The position numbers and the translations under genes were made by a program. From assembly GCF_042652785.1 (NCBI RefSeq), contig NZ_JBHSHD010000003.1, positions 124,001-188,000 of the forward strand: a DNA stretch of 64,000 bases, in the 5' to 3' direction. The DNA is from Dokdonella_A ginsengisoli (GTDB taxonomy: Bacteria; Pseudomonadota; Gammaproteobacteria; Xanthomonadales; Rhodanobacteraceae). Position 1 is the first letter of the stretch. Each line of letters begins with the position of its first letter. The notes below the pieces were generated by a model that saw nothing but the letters and a program-made list of their open reading frames with translations, was not told the DNA's origin and made no database searches. Below are positions 1-9,077 of this stretch, in pieces.

Positions 1-1446
1 GTCACCGTCTGCAGCTAGTCGTACACGCTCAGAGTCGGCGTAGTCATCAAATTCGTCGAGAATGGCTTCGGCTCGTGCGTCGGTGAAATTCACGACTCTC
101 GGCGCCGAAGGGATGCAGCCGGCGAGGCTAAGATTCCTCGGGCTGGCGTGCGCCGCGCTCCGAATCGCCGCCGCCCATTCAACGAACTTTGATGGAACCG
201 CGTCGGACATCGGCCGTTTGATCTTTGCCGGCACACCGGCCGCCTCCACGACGATCATGCGGCCGAGAAATCCATCCCGCACTTGGCCGAGAGTTAGTGC
301 GTCGTAGTAGGTGCTCGGGGTTGTAGCTCCTAGCAAGTTCACGCATGGGAACCGTGCGGTTTTCTTCGATGCGTCGGTTCGTTGAGCGTAGTCTTTCCCG
401 CCGAATACGGGATGCAGACGCCCGGAGAGCTGGAGCAAATACTTCGCTACCTCACGATGATGCCCGCCAAATCTCGGGTCTGCCATCGCGGCGAGATAGT
501 GCCCCCACTCGTCGAGGGCGTACACGGTGTTGGGAGAGTCGACGATACGCGCGATAAGGCCGGCACCCGAAGCAATGTCGCTGCCCCCGCACAAGCCGTC
601 CAGTTCGCATGCCTGGAGCAGAAGCCTGGGGGCTCGGAGGACGTGATCCTTTCCACCCCCTGAAGGCCCTACGATCGTGAGGTAGAGATTCGACGACAGC
701 CCTGTCGGGCCACGCCACAGATTGCCGAGCGCCGCTGCGCAGAACGACAAGGCAGCTAGCGGCGAAAGGAGCGGCTGGGGACGATGCGAGGTCTCGGTTA
801 CCCATCGCGCGATGTCACCGAGAATCCCCGGCGGCGCGGTGGTGAAATCAGGCAATCGGTCCAGAGACGGGATTTTGCGTTCGACCGGCTCAGCACTTGC
901 TACGAGCGCTGAGGCGGCTGGTGGCGCCGGTGGATACCTGTGGCTGGCGACGGTCGGCTCGTACGTCGTCGGCTGCCCCGTTTTGATTGTCGCCTGGCAA
1001 GGGTTTCCTGCAGCGAGTTGACCAATCGGGTCGTCAGTCGGCGATATGGTGTCCCATGTTGGAACATTGATCGCCCGAGCGATTCGCCACAACGTGTACC
1101 ACGGGCCGCGGAGTGGATCGCGACTATTCCGATCGAGCGGAATCGTTTCGAAGAACGCTCGCCCGAGGTGCTCGCCTTCGATGACTCGGAATTCGATGTC
1201 GAGCACGTGCACGCCAGCATCCTGCGTATAGTGACCGACATCGTTAATTGCTACGGTGTAGTGACCATCCGGCAATGGACTCGCCAGCACGTGAGAAGCA
1301 TTTGTTGCACTCGCGGAAGCGAGATGAGTAGAATTCACGTCGTAGGTTCCATTCGAAGCCCGCTCGGATTGCCGTCCGGCGGGCTTCTTCGTTTTCCGAC
1401 GAAGGAGCCCGCGCGCGGATACTGCTCGGCGCGATCCGTGCGCCAT
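1..1446 (-). CDS. DUF3987/primase-helicase-like ATPase of a mobile element (partial, runs off left edge)
   Basis: An uninterrupted reading frame runs on the minus strand from an ATG at 1446 to the first base of the window, about 482 codons, with no stop, so the C-terminus is missing. A P-loop GPSGGGKD lies with its lysine near residue 266, followed by a Walker-B-like VYALDEWGHYL and a GATTPSTYYDAL...GFLGRM stretch. This order is typical of DUF3987 and related replication ATPases of phages, plasmids and integrated elements. The N-terminal 230 residues are poorly recognisable and rich in Ala and Pro. No good ribosome site precedes the ATG; a GTG at 1338 is an alternative start. It lies directly behind an AlpA-like regulator, the usual arrangement in integrated elements. 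GC is visibly lower than in the rest of the window. The ATPase role in element replication is inference. Confidence 0.75.
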   Translation of the reverse strand, partial: MAHGSRRAVSARGLLRRKTKKPAGRQSERASNGTYDVNSTHLASASATNASHVLASPLPDGHYTVAINDVGHYTQDAGVHVLDIEFRVIEGEHLGRAFFETIPLDRNSRDPLRGPWYTLWRIARAINVPTWDTISPTDDPIGQLAAGNPCQATIKTGQPTTYEPTVASHRYPPAPPAASALVASAEPVERKIPSLDRLPDFTTAPPGILGDIARWVTETSHRPQPLLSPLAALSFCAAALGNLWRGPTGLSSNLYLTIVGPSGGGKDHVLRAPRLLLQACELDGLCGGSDIASGAGLIARIVDSPNTVYALDEWGHYLAAMADPRFGGHHREVAKYLLQLSGRLHPVFGGKDYAQRTDASKKTARFPCVNLLGATTPSTYYDALTLGQVRDGFLGRMIVVEAAGVPAKIKRPMSDAVPSKFVEWAAAIRSAAHASPRNLSLAGCIPSAPRVVNFTDARAEAILDEFDDYADSERVRLAADGD

Positions 1447-1487
1447 TGGCGCCAGCGTTGCGCCGGCTCGTTTCGATCCCTGGTGCG

Positions 1488-1727
1488 CTAAGCCGCTAGC
1501 GGCGCCGGACTCCCGGACGGCGCGTCGGCGCCGCGCGACGCAACCAACGCGGCGAGCAGCGCGTGAACTTCGCGATCGAGCCATCGGCTGGATCGCCCAA
1601 TCTTGACCGGCCGAAGTCCGTGGGTCCGGCCCAGTTCGTAGATCCGGCTCCGCGCCAACCCGAGGATCTGACCAACCTCGTCGATATCGATCAGTCGCTC
1701 GCTTGCGATTGTTGTGCTCACACTCAT
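1488..1727 (-). CDS. AlpA-like helix-turn-helix regulator
   Basis: A 79-residue DNA-binding protein of the AlpA/excisionase type. It reads RLIDIDEVGQILGLARSRIY (helix-turn-helix, residues about 11-30), then a basic wing RPVKIGRSSRWLDREV, matching the family pattern of a winged HTH ending in W-x-x-x-E-V. Such proteins switch on excision or replication genes of prophages and integrative elements. It precedes the DUF3987-like ATPase on the same strand with about 40 bases between. An AGGAG lies directly against the ATG with no spacer, so the GTG two codons further in (1721) is better placed and may be the real start. The family is clear; the regulated promoter is not. Confidence 0.8.
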   Translation of the reverse strand: MSVSTTIASERLIDIDEVGQILGLARSRIYELGRTHGLRPVKIGRSSRWLDREVHALLAALVASRGADAPSGSPAPLAA

Positions 1728-2621
1728 CTCCTGCCGCGCCGCGGCCTCAATTCCCGAACGTCGCTCGGTACGCCCTGCGTGACTAACCGGACGTCCTCGG
1801 AGTCATCGTGCACGCCGGACGTCCTCGGACATAAGTACATCCGCTGGCGACTTCGGGCACCAGTACATTGAGGTGCAATGTTGTTTGGGTCAGGCCGCAG
1901 ACGGAAAGCGCCAGTAGGCAAGAAACCCGCGCTGCCGGCACTCCGCGCCTACTCGCCAAATTCGACCATCGTCGCGAGATGTTCGCGGTGCAGCGTTGCG
2001 TAGACACACGCAGACACTCCCCTCTCCGCGCCGCCTTCGCTGGCGCCGACGCAAACGGTAAGTGACTCCAACTCCTGCGGAGCTACGTGCGACAGGGGTA
2101 GCAATATGAATTGTGAGTAGGATCGTGAGTACGGTTCGAGACAGCGATCAAAATAATCTCAATATATCAATTCCTTAGCTTTTCTTTTCGGTTGAGTCCC
2201 CGCTTAGCTCAATCCTTCGCGACCCGTTAGCGCTCTGCTGACATGGTGCCCGTATGGCGCCCGTTTGATCTTGGCTTGCAACAACGCTACTGGTGGTAGC
2301 GGGGGCGTGATTTGAACCTGCAGCCGGGCTGACCGTCTCATCAACGTCGCAGTACGTGAACTCGCCGCGTCCTGCGCGCGCTACCTCACAAACGCGAATG
2401 CCTGGCAGCGTCGTCGCAAGCGCGAGGTGGTCGCTGCCTGCCATCTCGTGCTGGTACGCCTTCCGCGTGACGGTCCTGCGTACCTTCTCGCTCCGCGTTT
2501 CGTGCACGTACGGCGGGGCGACGTAGTGCAATGTCTCAACGCCATCGTGCCGACGCGTGACGTCCGGCGGATCTGACGAGGATGCGAATGGTATTACCAT
2601 TCCTAGAACGCCTACGCTGGC
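1728..2621. other. Gene-poor stretch, probable end of an integrated element
   Basis: About 890 bases with no convincing gene. GC and codon texture are unlike the chromosome to the right. Short open frames exist on both strands but none has a recognisable domain, a ribosome site or consistent third-position bias. The one structured item seen is the tRNA-3'-end-like sequence at 2294-2326. A run of A/T-rich sequence near 2145-2185 could be promoter or spacer; nothing firmer can be said. Confidence 0.5.
2294..2326 (-). other. tRNA 3'-end-like fragment, possible attachment site
   Basis: Read on the minus strand this contains GCAGGTTCAAATCACGCCC followed by CCGCTACCA: a T-loop (GGTTCAAATC), a C-rich acceptor-stem 3' strand and a terminal CCA. 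The T-stem is no longer fully paired and no D- or anticodon arm lies upstream, so it is a remnant, not a tRNA gene. It resembles from memory the 3' end of an initiator-Met-type tRNA with a few differences. Integrative elements leave such fragments at their far end when they insert into tRNA genes. It lies between element-type genes (ATPase, AlpA) and ordinary chromosome. The intact partner tRNA would lie to the left of the window. Confidence 0.4.
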
Positions 2622-2975
2622 GTGTTCCTCGCCCCAGAACGAGCCGTGACTGACTCTCAACGCCTTCCGCAAGCCATCTCGGCGACCGAGTCGCGGAATT
2701 TTCGGCTGGCTCGCTGGACGCTAGTACTCATAGTGTTTGTCGTAGCTCCGCTGCTTGACGGGTCGTACGCGGAAGATCCGTCGATCACATGGATCTTCGC
2801 CGGCCTGTTCATCGCAAACTTCGCCTACGTGTCCTTCTGGCGCTGCCCAAGATGCGGAAGAGCATTCTCTATAGGCTTCAGCCCCATCATGATCTCTTGG
2901 CCCCTCCCTGGCCTCCAGCGTTGCCTGAACTGCGACAGCATTCTCCTCTCGTCCAAAAGAAAAACCCCGCGCTAG
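2622..2975 (+). CDS. Small membrane protein with C-terminal zinc ribbon
   Basis: A 117-residue protein, not a family I can name. Two hydrophobic segments (about residues 32-48 and 55-72) are followed by two CxxC knuckles, CPRC at 75-78 and CLNC at 101-104, which would make a zinc ribbon on the cytoplasmic or peripheral face. Starts are GTG at 2622 or GTG at 2646, neither with a clear ribosome site; the second gives a better membrane-protein N-terminus. The TAG stop sits in the loop of the terminator hairpin that follows. It lies just outside the probable integrated element. Function unknown. Confidence 0.6.
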   Translation: MFLAPERAVTDSQRLPQAISATESRNFRLARWTLVLIVFVVAPLLDGSYAEDPSITWIFAGLFIANFAYVSFWRCPRCGRAFSIGFSPIMISWPLPGLQRCLNCDSILLSSKRKTPR

Positions 2976-2987
2976 GCGGGGCTTTGC
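2965..2987 (+). terminator. Rho-independent terminator
   Basis: CCCCGC, a five-base loop GCTAG, then GCGGGG followed by CTTT. It ends the zinc-ribbon gene, whose stop codon lies in the loop. A flanking A-run on the 5' side means it could also act in the other direction. Confidence 0.7.
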
Positions 2988-3184
2988 GTTAGTCAGTTGA
3001 ACCAAACTAGCATCATGGTTTTCGTACAAAGCTTCGCGCAAAGCCGTTTGGCAAAGCACTTCCACCTACTGAGAATTCCGAAGCAGGTACACTGCCGTCT
3101 CGATCGCTTGCCGGCGCCCGCCTGGGCGGCACGTTATTCGCGTGAATGGAAGTGATTTCCTCTCCGGAAACGCTGCCATAGCGC

Positions 3185-5893
3185 CTACGCAGGGGCGTCG
3201 AGCCGACGCATGCGAGCTTGCCACTGCAGGACCCGAGGATGATCGGAGCCAAGCGCTGCCTGCAAGCGCGCAACGGCGCGATCGAGGTTGGCGCGTGCGA
3301 GTTGCCGGTCCTTGCCGCCCTGCCAGTCGCTGAACGCCAGGATGGCGTCGCAGACGGCGAACTGCCAGCCCTCGGTGTCGGCGATGGCCAGATAGAATTC
3401 GCGCGCCTCCTCGACCTTCTTCACGGCGAGATCGGTCTTGCCGACGTCGAGCGCCGCTTCGGCGCCGCCGAGCATCGTCTTGGACAGCACCGGTTTCGAC
3501 AAGCTGCCCAATTCACGCAATTGGTGTTCCGCGCGCTCGAACCGATCGAACAACTCTTGCGGACTGGATGCCTTGGCCGTGGTCGAGCTGGTTATTTCGA
3601 CTTCTCGCACCGAGCGTCGCAGGGGATTTTCCGGTGGCAACTTTAGGCTGTCGAGCACGTCGCGTGCTTGGGCGATCTTCGCGATCCGCTCGGCTTCCTG
3701 CCCCGCGAACCCCGCCAGGCGTATGCGCAGAATCGACCAATAGACGCCGAAGCGCTCCATCTGCTTCGGCGCATGGTCGCGGACCATGGTCTGCGACCGC
3801 TCCAGCAAGGCGGCGGCGTCCTGCGGGCGCGCGAGGTCCAGCGCGATTTGCGCCTGGCCGACCAGCATCACGGCGATGTTGTCGGTAGGCCCGGTGGCCT
3901 GCAGGTTCAGTTCAACGCCGCGCCGCATCTCGTCCGATGCCGGCAAGGGGAAGCCGACGCGGGAGGTGCAATACGCCATCTGGCCCCACAAGCCCATCGC
4001 ATCGGCGCTGCCCTCGCGCCCGAGGCGGGTATACATGTCGATCGCCTTGCGGAACAGGGCGCGCGCTTCGACGGGCTTGTCCACCAGGGTCAGCGTCTCG
4101 GCGTATTCGCCGTAGGTCCGCGCATTCTTGCGCGTGTCGCTCGGCGCGCTGCCCATATCGGCAACCGCCTGGCGATAGAACTCCAGCGCCCGGTCGAGCT
4201 TGCCCGATTGAACATCGAGGCTGACCAGGACGTGCTGGCAGCTCGCCCGAGCCTCGCGAGCCTGATCGGGCGCCAGCGCCGCCAGGTGCTGCAGGCCCGT
4301 TTCGGTCCAGCGGCGCGCCTCGTCCCACTTGTAGAGGTTCCACTCCACGCCGGCGAGCGAACAGGCCAGCTCGGCGCTGACCGAAGGCGGAAAATCATTC
4401 TTCGGGTCGGTAAGCAACGGAAGCAGAAACTGTTCGAATGCCTGCCAGTTGCCGCGCTGCCCATAGGCCTGCTTGAGGGTGTCGAGAAGAAGGGGAAAGA
4501 GGTCCGGACGGTTTTTGGCTTCTTTCGTGACGCGCTGCGCCGCCAGCGCCAGCAGATCGTCGATCTTGATCGCCTCGTTGTTCGGTGCGGCCGATCCGAG
4601 CACCGAGAGCAGAAAGTCGACGGTCATGTCCGAACGCGCGGCCTGCGCCTGCGCATTGGCCTGCTCGGTTTCCGCCACCGCGCGCGCCGCCTGCGCGGCG
4701 TCGCGCTGCTCGGATGCGAGGCGCGCCTGCCACAGCGCCACTACGATCCCCGCCGCCAGGCTCAGTCCGATGGCCGCGGAGACGCCCAGCGCCAGCGCGT
4801 TGCGGCGGACGAAGCGCCGCACGCGATACAGGCCGCCGTCCAGCGTGCGCGCCCGGATGGGGCGGTGTGCGAACGCATCGTCCAGATCCCGCAGCATGTC
4901 CTCGACGTTGGCGTAGCGGTCGTCCGGCGACTTGGCCAGGGCCTTCAGCGCGATGGCGTCGAGATCGGCGATCAGCTCGCGCGGCAGATCCGGGGCGTCG
5001 CCGGCCGTGCTCGGCGGTACCGGCAGGTCTTCGCCGATGCGTTTCACGCACGTGGCGATCGACAGGTTGTGGAAGTCGAACGGCGGCTTCCTCGCGATGA
5101 GGAAGTAGAGCAGCGCGCCGAGGCCGTAGAGGTCGGTGCGCACGCTGGCCTGGCCGTTGCGGACCTGCTCGGGCGAGGCGTATTCGAGCGTCAGCGGCTG
5201 CATGGTGTCCGCCCGGCGTTCCTCGTTGAGCAGGCGCGCGATGCCGAAGTCGAGCAGATGCGCATGGCCGTCGCGATCGACCAGGACGTTGTTCGGCTTG
5301 ATGTCGCGATGCGCGACCGAATGCGCGTGCGCATGGGCCACGGCGGCGGCCACCTGGCGGAAGACGCCGATGCGCGCGTCGAAGTCCGCCGCCTGGGCGG
5401 TCCGGCTCCACGCATCCAGCGGCAGGCCCTCGACGAAGTCGGTGACGAGATAGGGCTGCCCGCCCGCCGTCACGCCGCCGTCGATGAGGCGGGGGATGTT
5501 GGGGTGCTGCAGCTGCGCGAGCAGGTGGCGCTCCATCTCCAGCCGCGCGCGCAGTTGCGGCGTGTCGCCGTACAGGAACTTGATCGCCACGCGCTTTTCG
5601 TAGGTGCCGTCGCTGCGTTCGGCCATCCATACGTCGCCCATGCCGCCGCGGCCCAGCCGGTGCAGGGCGCGCCAGGGGCCGACGCGCTCGCCGTCGTGGG
5701 TATGCGCCAGCGGATCCTGTTCCGCCCGCTCGATGTCGGCCAGCCATTGGCGCAGGGCGCGGGCATGCGCGGATTCGGCGGTGTCGAGCAGTTCGGCCAG
5801 GCGCGTCGCGCGCTGCTCCAGCGGCAGATCCAGGATCGCGTCGAGTTGCCGTTCGAGCAATGGCCAGTCGAGGGCGGAGTTGGGCGTCGACAT
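3185..5893 (-). CDS. Transmembrane Ser/Thr protein kinase with C-terminal TPR region
   Basis: A 902-residue Hanks-type kinase. The glycine loop GRGGMGDVW is near 81-89, the ATP-binding Lys in VAIK at 105, the catalytic HRDIKPNN has Asp 197, and DFG has Asp 215, so all key residues are present. One membrane span lies at about 366-388. The remaining 500 residues are helical, Ala/Leu-rich and look like tetratricopeptide repeats, presumably periplasmic. This layout (kinase, one span, TPR sensor) is common in Xanthomonadales, often beside an ECF sigma factor; none is seen here. The first 70 residues form a short helical leader. It would phosphorylate cytoplasmic targets on sensing a protein or ligand outside; both are unknown. 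Confidence 0.92.
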   Translation of the reverse strand: MSTPNSALDWPLLERQLDAILDLPLEQRATRLAELLDTAESAHARALRQWLADIERAEQDPLAHTHDGERVGPWRALHRLGRGGMGDVWMAERSDGTYEKRVAIKFLYGDTPQLRARLEMERHLLAQLQHPNIPRLIDGGVTAGGQPYLVTDFVEGLPLDAWSRTAQAADFDARIGVFRQVAAAVAHAHAHSVAHRDIKPNNVLVDRDGHAHLLDFGIARLLNEERRADTMQPLTLEYASPEQVRNGQASVRTDLYGLGALLYFLIARKPPFDFHNLSIATCVKRIGEDLPVPPSTAGDAPDLPRELIADLDAIALKALAKSPDDRYANVEDMLRDLDDAFAHRPIRARTLDGGLYRVRRFVRRNALALGVSAAIGLSLAAGIVVALWQARLASEQRDAAQAARAVAETEQANAQAQAARSDMTVDFLLSVLGSAAPNNEAIKIDDLLALAAQRVTKEAKNRPDLFPLLLDTLKQAYGQRGNWQAFEQFLLPLLTDPKNDFPPSVSAELACSLAGVEWNLYKWDEARRWTETGLQHLAALAPDQAREARASCQHVLVSLDVQSGKLDRALEFYRQAVADMGSAPSDTRKNARTYGEYAETLTLVDKPVEARALFRKAIDMYTRLGREGSADAMGLWGQMAYCTSRVGFPLPASDEMRRGVELNLQATGPTDNIAVMLVGQAQIALDLARPQDAAALLERSQTMVRDHAPKQMERFGVYWSILRIRLAGFAGQEAERIAKIAQARDVLDSLKLPPENPLRRSVREVEITSSTTAKASSPQELFDRFERAEHQLRELGSLSKPVLSKTMLGGAEAALDVGKTDLAVKKVEEAREFYLAIADTEGWQFAVCDAILAFSDWQGGKDRQLARANLDRAVARLQAALGSDHPRVLQWQARMRRLDAPA

Positions 5894-6209
5894 GAGGGAA
5901 GTCGGTAGCGGATCGGGATGGACCGGGGGAAAATCGGAATTCGGGGCGAAAGACGGGCATTGCTCGTCGATGAAGAGGCGTCCGGAGCGCCCCGGGGGGC
6001 CGGGCGGGCCTCCCGTCGCTTACGGTGCGACGCGCAAGGAAGGATATGAGCGCCGGGCCACCGGCTCCGGAGCGGAGATGCTTGCCGCTGTTCGCGCCCT
6101 GCACGAGAACAAGCCGAAGGACCGATGAGCGACGAAGCCGCACCAGCGCCTAGTGCACCGCCCAAGGCAAAGGCCCCGCACTGCGCAAGCTCCGGGTGCC
6201 GGCCCTGCC
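5894..6209. other. Intergenic spacer upstream of the kinase gene
   Basis: About 316 bases between the kinase start and the end of the next minus-strand gene. It should hold the kinase promoter. It contains a C/G-run near 5990-6010 but no perfect hairpin or recognisable operator. No gene is supported. Confidence 0.5.
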
Positions 6210-7310
6210 TCAGCGATCCGCGCAATTGACGTTGGCGGCTGCCCGAACGCCAGTCAAAGTGCCGTTCAGGCAGCTCGATCCGAGGAAACGATTGCCCGTG
6301 AAAGACGCCTGGCCGGCAGCGTTGAACTGCACGCGCCCGGTCAGATCCGACCCGGTGATCGTGGTGAAGGTGGAAGGGCTGTTGACCGTCACCAGATTGC
6401 CTTCACCGGAGCAGTGGGTCACGTTCACGTTGCTCATGCGAAGCCACGAGACTGCCGTCGGCGTGTTGCCGACGATGATCCCCGGCCTGATGCCGGACTG
6501 CTGCGGATCTGACCAGAACGCCACGCCGTTGATTGCAACGCGACCTCCGTGCCCGATTTCGACGTAGGGACATGCAGTCTCCCAGTCCTCGATGTCGGAG
6601 AGCAGCAGCTCATGAGCGACGCCGTCGCTGCTCTCGACGTACACCGCCGCAGTGCCGGGATTCCACGTGCTGTTCAGGCGGCCGTGCGTAAACGATGCCG
6701 ACGCTCCGGTACCGCCAGGGCCGTCCGAAAGAATGACTCGACGCCATCCGTTCAAGGCAAAGCTCGTGAAGTAGATGTTCGCCACCCTTCCGTCCAGATG
6801 CACGGCGGTGTCGACCGACGGGTTCCAGATGGAAGAGATGTCGGAGTTCGACACGCGGACACCGATCAGGAGGATGTCGCCACCGATGAGGCGCATGCCC
6901 TTTTCGAACCCGTCGATCTTGAGACCATCGAACGCAGAATCATCCGCCGTGGGTAGCACGCGAATACCTTCCGATCCCACGACGGCGCGTCCGGGGCCGA
7001 CCAGATGGACATCACGCACCTTGAGGTTGAGCCGGCTGCCGTTGTCCGCCGCGTTGCTGCCCACCTTCAGGCAAGGCGCAGCGCCCGTCTGGCAGGTGAT
7101 GACCGTGGGAGCGCCCTTGAGCGTGAGCGGAGTCGTGCCGGGATCGCAAACCAGGTTCAGCGTGGTGGTGACCGTCACTGCCGGAGGCATCTGCACGGTT
7201 CCCCCTGTCAGGCACGCGGCATTGATGTCCGATTGAACGTCGGCTTGCGCGATCGTCGGATGCCCTGCGAAAGCGACGACAGCCAATAGCAGCACGGCAA
7301 GAGTACGCAT
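6210..7310 (-). CDS. Secreted right-handed beta-helix protein
   Basis: A 366-residue exported protein of unknown role. The start at 7310 has GGGGGA upstream and opens a clean signal peptide (MRTLAVLLLAVVAFAGHPTI, cleavage after AQA). The mature part is rich in Val, Asn, Gly and Ser in short strand-turn rungs such as LNLKVRDVHLVGPGRAVVG and TTITGSDLTGRVQFNAAGQA, the look of a parallel beta-helix (pectate-lyase-like fold). Paired cysteines near the N-terminus and C-terminus may form disulfides. No catalytic motif of pectate lyase is recognisable, so an enzyme role is not claimed. Codon use is less extreme than in the core chromosome. Confidence 0.75.
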   Translation of the reverse strand: MRTLAVLLLAVVAFAGHPTIAQADVQSDINAACLTGGTVQMPPAVTVTTTLNLVCDPGTTPLTLKGAPTVITCQTGAAPCLKVGSNAADNGSRLNLKVRDVHLVGPGRAVVGSEGIRVLPTADDSAFDGLKIDGFEKGMRLIGGDILLIGVRVSNSDISSIWNPSVDTAVHLDGRVANIYFTSFALNGWRRVILSDGPGGTGASASFTHGRLNSTWNPGTAAVYVESSDGVAHELLLSDIEDWETACPYVEIGHGGRVAINGVAFWSDPQQSGIRPGIIVGNTPTAVSWLRMSNVNVTHCSGEGNLVTVNSPSTFTTITGSDLTGRVQFNAAGQASFTGNRFLGSSCLNGTLTGVRAAANVNCADR

Positions 7311-7769
7311 CACTATTCCCCCTGTTGGAAAGTGGCAAATTGCACTTCTACAATAATCTCTGGCGCCCTCCGAGGAAACTGCGCAGCCCCTCACAGACCG
7401 AGGCCCACTTCACCATGCCCCGGCAGCATCAGGTACGACCCAGCCTCGGGGTCAACTCGCCCGTACCTGAAGCGCAATGAGCGACCTCTCCGATCGCAGA
7501 GGCTGCCGTCGATCACAGGGCTACGGCGCCGGCAGTTCCGCGCTCTCCCGCCGCCTCGGCTCCCTTCCTGCTCGGCGACGAGCCCTTTCAGGCATGCGTG
7601 AACGAAGTCACAAGCGCCCTTTCGGGGCGTTGACCATCCCGCGAAGAGATCGTCCACTTGCTTGCGACAGCCTGCACAATCGCAAGCTCTGGCATAAGGA
7701 ACGCTCGATACTCCCCGGCGTAATCATATTCTCGAGCTTGCTTTACCCATGGTACGGAGACCAAAAGCA
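7311..7769. other. Divergent intergenic region between two secreted-protein genes
   Basis: About 459 bases holding the promoters of the divergent genes at 7310 (minus) and 7770 (plus). An A/T-rich patch near 7335-7360 is a plausible promoter for the minus gene, and TAATCATATTC near 7721-7731 for the plus gene. Short open frames inside have no family resemblance and mixed codon use; one might be gene debris, but nothing supports it. Confidence 0.45.
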
Positions 7770-8687
7770 ATGAATGGATCTTTTGTCGTTGGACTTTTCC
7801 TGGCTTCATTTCTTGCCTCCCCGGCGGCTGGAGCAACGGACATCGCTTGCGAGGGATGCAGCTATTCCCGGATGATGTCCCGCGCCCAAACTCAAGGCAA
7901 AGGAACACACAGGATATTCAGCTATTCGTCCGGAGTGATTTATCGATTCTCCGTGACCTGTCCCGGCAATGTCGTCGAAGGCTCCGGCGGAGAATTCGCT
8001 GCCGACTCTTCATCATCCGACACGGATGACCTCGGCGAACCAGCCACCGGCTCCACGCAGGGCGCGTGCCCGCTCGACAAGCCACTGGAAGTTGCGGAAA
8101 TACCGCTCGATTCCGCGATGGCGGATGCGTGGCCAAAAATACTGGCGTTCATCCAGGCCAGGAACGCGAACTACCCAGGCTCGAGATACGATTTTGAGGT
8201 CAATTCCGGAGACAACGACCAGAACTACGCCAACGACGGCAGTGTATACAACGTCATCCGGGACTATCCCGCCCGAACCTCCCTGTTCAACGACATCTCG
8301 CGATTCTTTTCTCCCATCCAGCAATTTCTAGCCGCAGCCGGCGCCGCCGCGAGAGCTCATTTCACGAATTTCTCCAATACCCTGCTCATCAAGTTCTCGT
8401 TCAAGGACGGAACCAGCATCGTAATGAAATTCGACTATACGACGCAGCAATTCGAATTCGTCAAGAATTCCGCCAGACAGCCCGACGGCCTGACGCCCAT
8501 CGTCGAAGCCAATACCGACGAATATTCGGGCAATTACGGTTATGGCGGAGCGGATCCCCGGACGTACGAGAAATATCTCAGGGACTCCGTGGGAATCACC
8601 CTCGTCGGAGGCGGGGGAGTTTCCACGATGTCCTGCACGTGGAACGGCGAGAAGCTGACCTGCAAGATTCCCAGGATGAACAACTGA
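7770..8687 (+). CDS. Secreted hypothetical protein
   Basis: A 305-residue protein I do not recognise. The ATG at 7770 follows GGAG by about ten bases and opens a signal peptide (MNGSFVVGLFLASFLASPAAG). The mature part begins with a CEGC motif, is acidic, rich in Ser, Asp, Asn and Tyr, and has a central hydrophobic patch near 185-200. The C-terminus has two further cysteines (SCTWNGEKLTC), so disulfides are likely. Its GC is lower than the window average, like its divergent neighbour, suggesting recent acquisition. A strong terminator follows. Function unknown. Confidence 0.7.
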   Translation: MNGSFVVGLFLASFLASPAAGATDIACEGCSYSRMMSRAQTQGKGTHRIFSYSSGVIYRFSVTCPGNVVEGSGGEFAADSSSSDTDDLGEPATGSTQGACPLDKPLEVAEIPLDSAMADAWPKILAFIQARNANYPGSRYDFEVNSGDNDQNYANDGSVYNVIRDYPARTSLFNDISRFFSPIQQFLAAAGAAARAHFTNFSNTLLIKFSFKDGTSIVMKFDYTTQQFEFVKNSARQPDGLTPIVEANTDEYSGNYGYGGADPRTYEKYLRDSVGITLVGGGGVSTMSCTWNGEKLTCKIPRMNN

Positions 8688-8707
8688 AACGGAACCTGCA
8701 GTGATGC

Positions 8708-8736
8708 AGCACCGTGCCCTGCACGGTGCTTTTCTT
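8708..8736 (+). terminator. Rho-independent terminator
   Basis: A perfect nine-pair stem (AGCACCGTG / CACGGTGCT) with loop CCCTG, followed by TTTCTTC. It ends the secreted-protein gene on the plus strand and lies just past the end of the convergent lipoprotein gene. Confidence 0.85.
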
Positions 8737-9077
8737 CACCGCGCCCGGCAACCCTCGGCGTACCAGAACCCTTCCACGTCCAGTTCCACGTTGGGCGTGG
8801 CCGCGCTGCAGATCGGGTAGCGTTCGTCGCCGCTCCGCTTCAGGGCGAGTTCGCGTATGCGGGCCTTGCGGTCCTCCGCCCGTTGCTCCGCGTATTCCCT
8901 TTTCTCGTCCGAGCGCTCCATGCAGGTCGCGAAGGCGTCGGTTCCCTCCTGATAGCCGTAGTCCGCGCAGCGCTGCCGGTCCGCAGCGCGGTTCTCGGCC
9001 CGAACCTGGGCGGGATCCGCGCATCCGGACAACGAGACCGCCACGACCATCGGTACACCCCAAGCCAACAGCTTCAT
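8736..9077 (-). CDS. Small lipoprotein
   Basis: A 113-residue envelope lipoprotein. The N-terminus ends in the lipobox LSGC at about residues 16-19. The mature protein is highly charged, with a Glu/Arg-rich helical stretch (ERSDEKREYAEQRAEDRKAR, about 55-75) that could be coiled coil, and cysteines that may pair. A good AGGAG lies upstream of the ATG. No family is recognised. It is convergent with the secreted gene upstream and shares the terminator region. Confidence 0.8.
   Translation of the reverse strand: MKLLAWGVPMVVAVSLSGCADPAQVRAENRAADRQRCADYGYQEGTDAFATCMERSDEKREYAEQRAEDRKARIRELALKRSGDERYPICSAATPNVELDVEGFWYAEGCRAR

Noticed and set aside
2294..2326. Intact tRNA gene
   Set aside because: Only the T-arm and 3' end are recognisable, the T-stem has mismatches and there is no anticodon arm.
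2175..2672. 165-codon minus-strand open frame
   Set aside because: No domain, no ribosome site, and it runs through the tRNA-like remnant; composition is not protein-like.
3668..5908. Very long open frame antisense to the kinase gene
   Set aside because: High-GC third positions keep the opposite strand free of stops. The translation is Arg/Ala-rich without any domain, while the minus-strand frame has every kinase motif.
7391..7657. 88-codon minus-strand open frame between the two secreted-protein genes
   Set aside because: No recognisable family and no ribosome site; could be gene debris but nothing supports a coding call.
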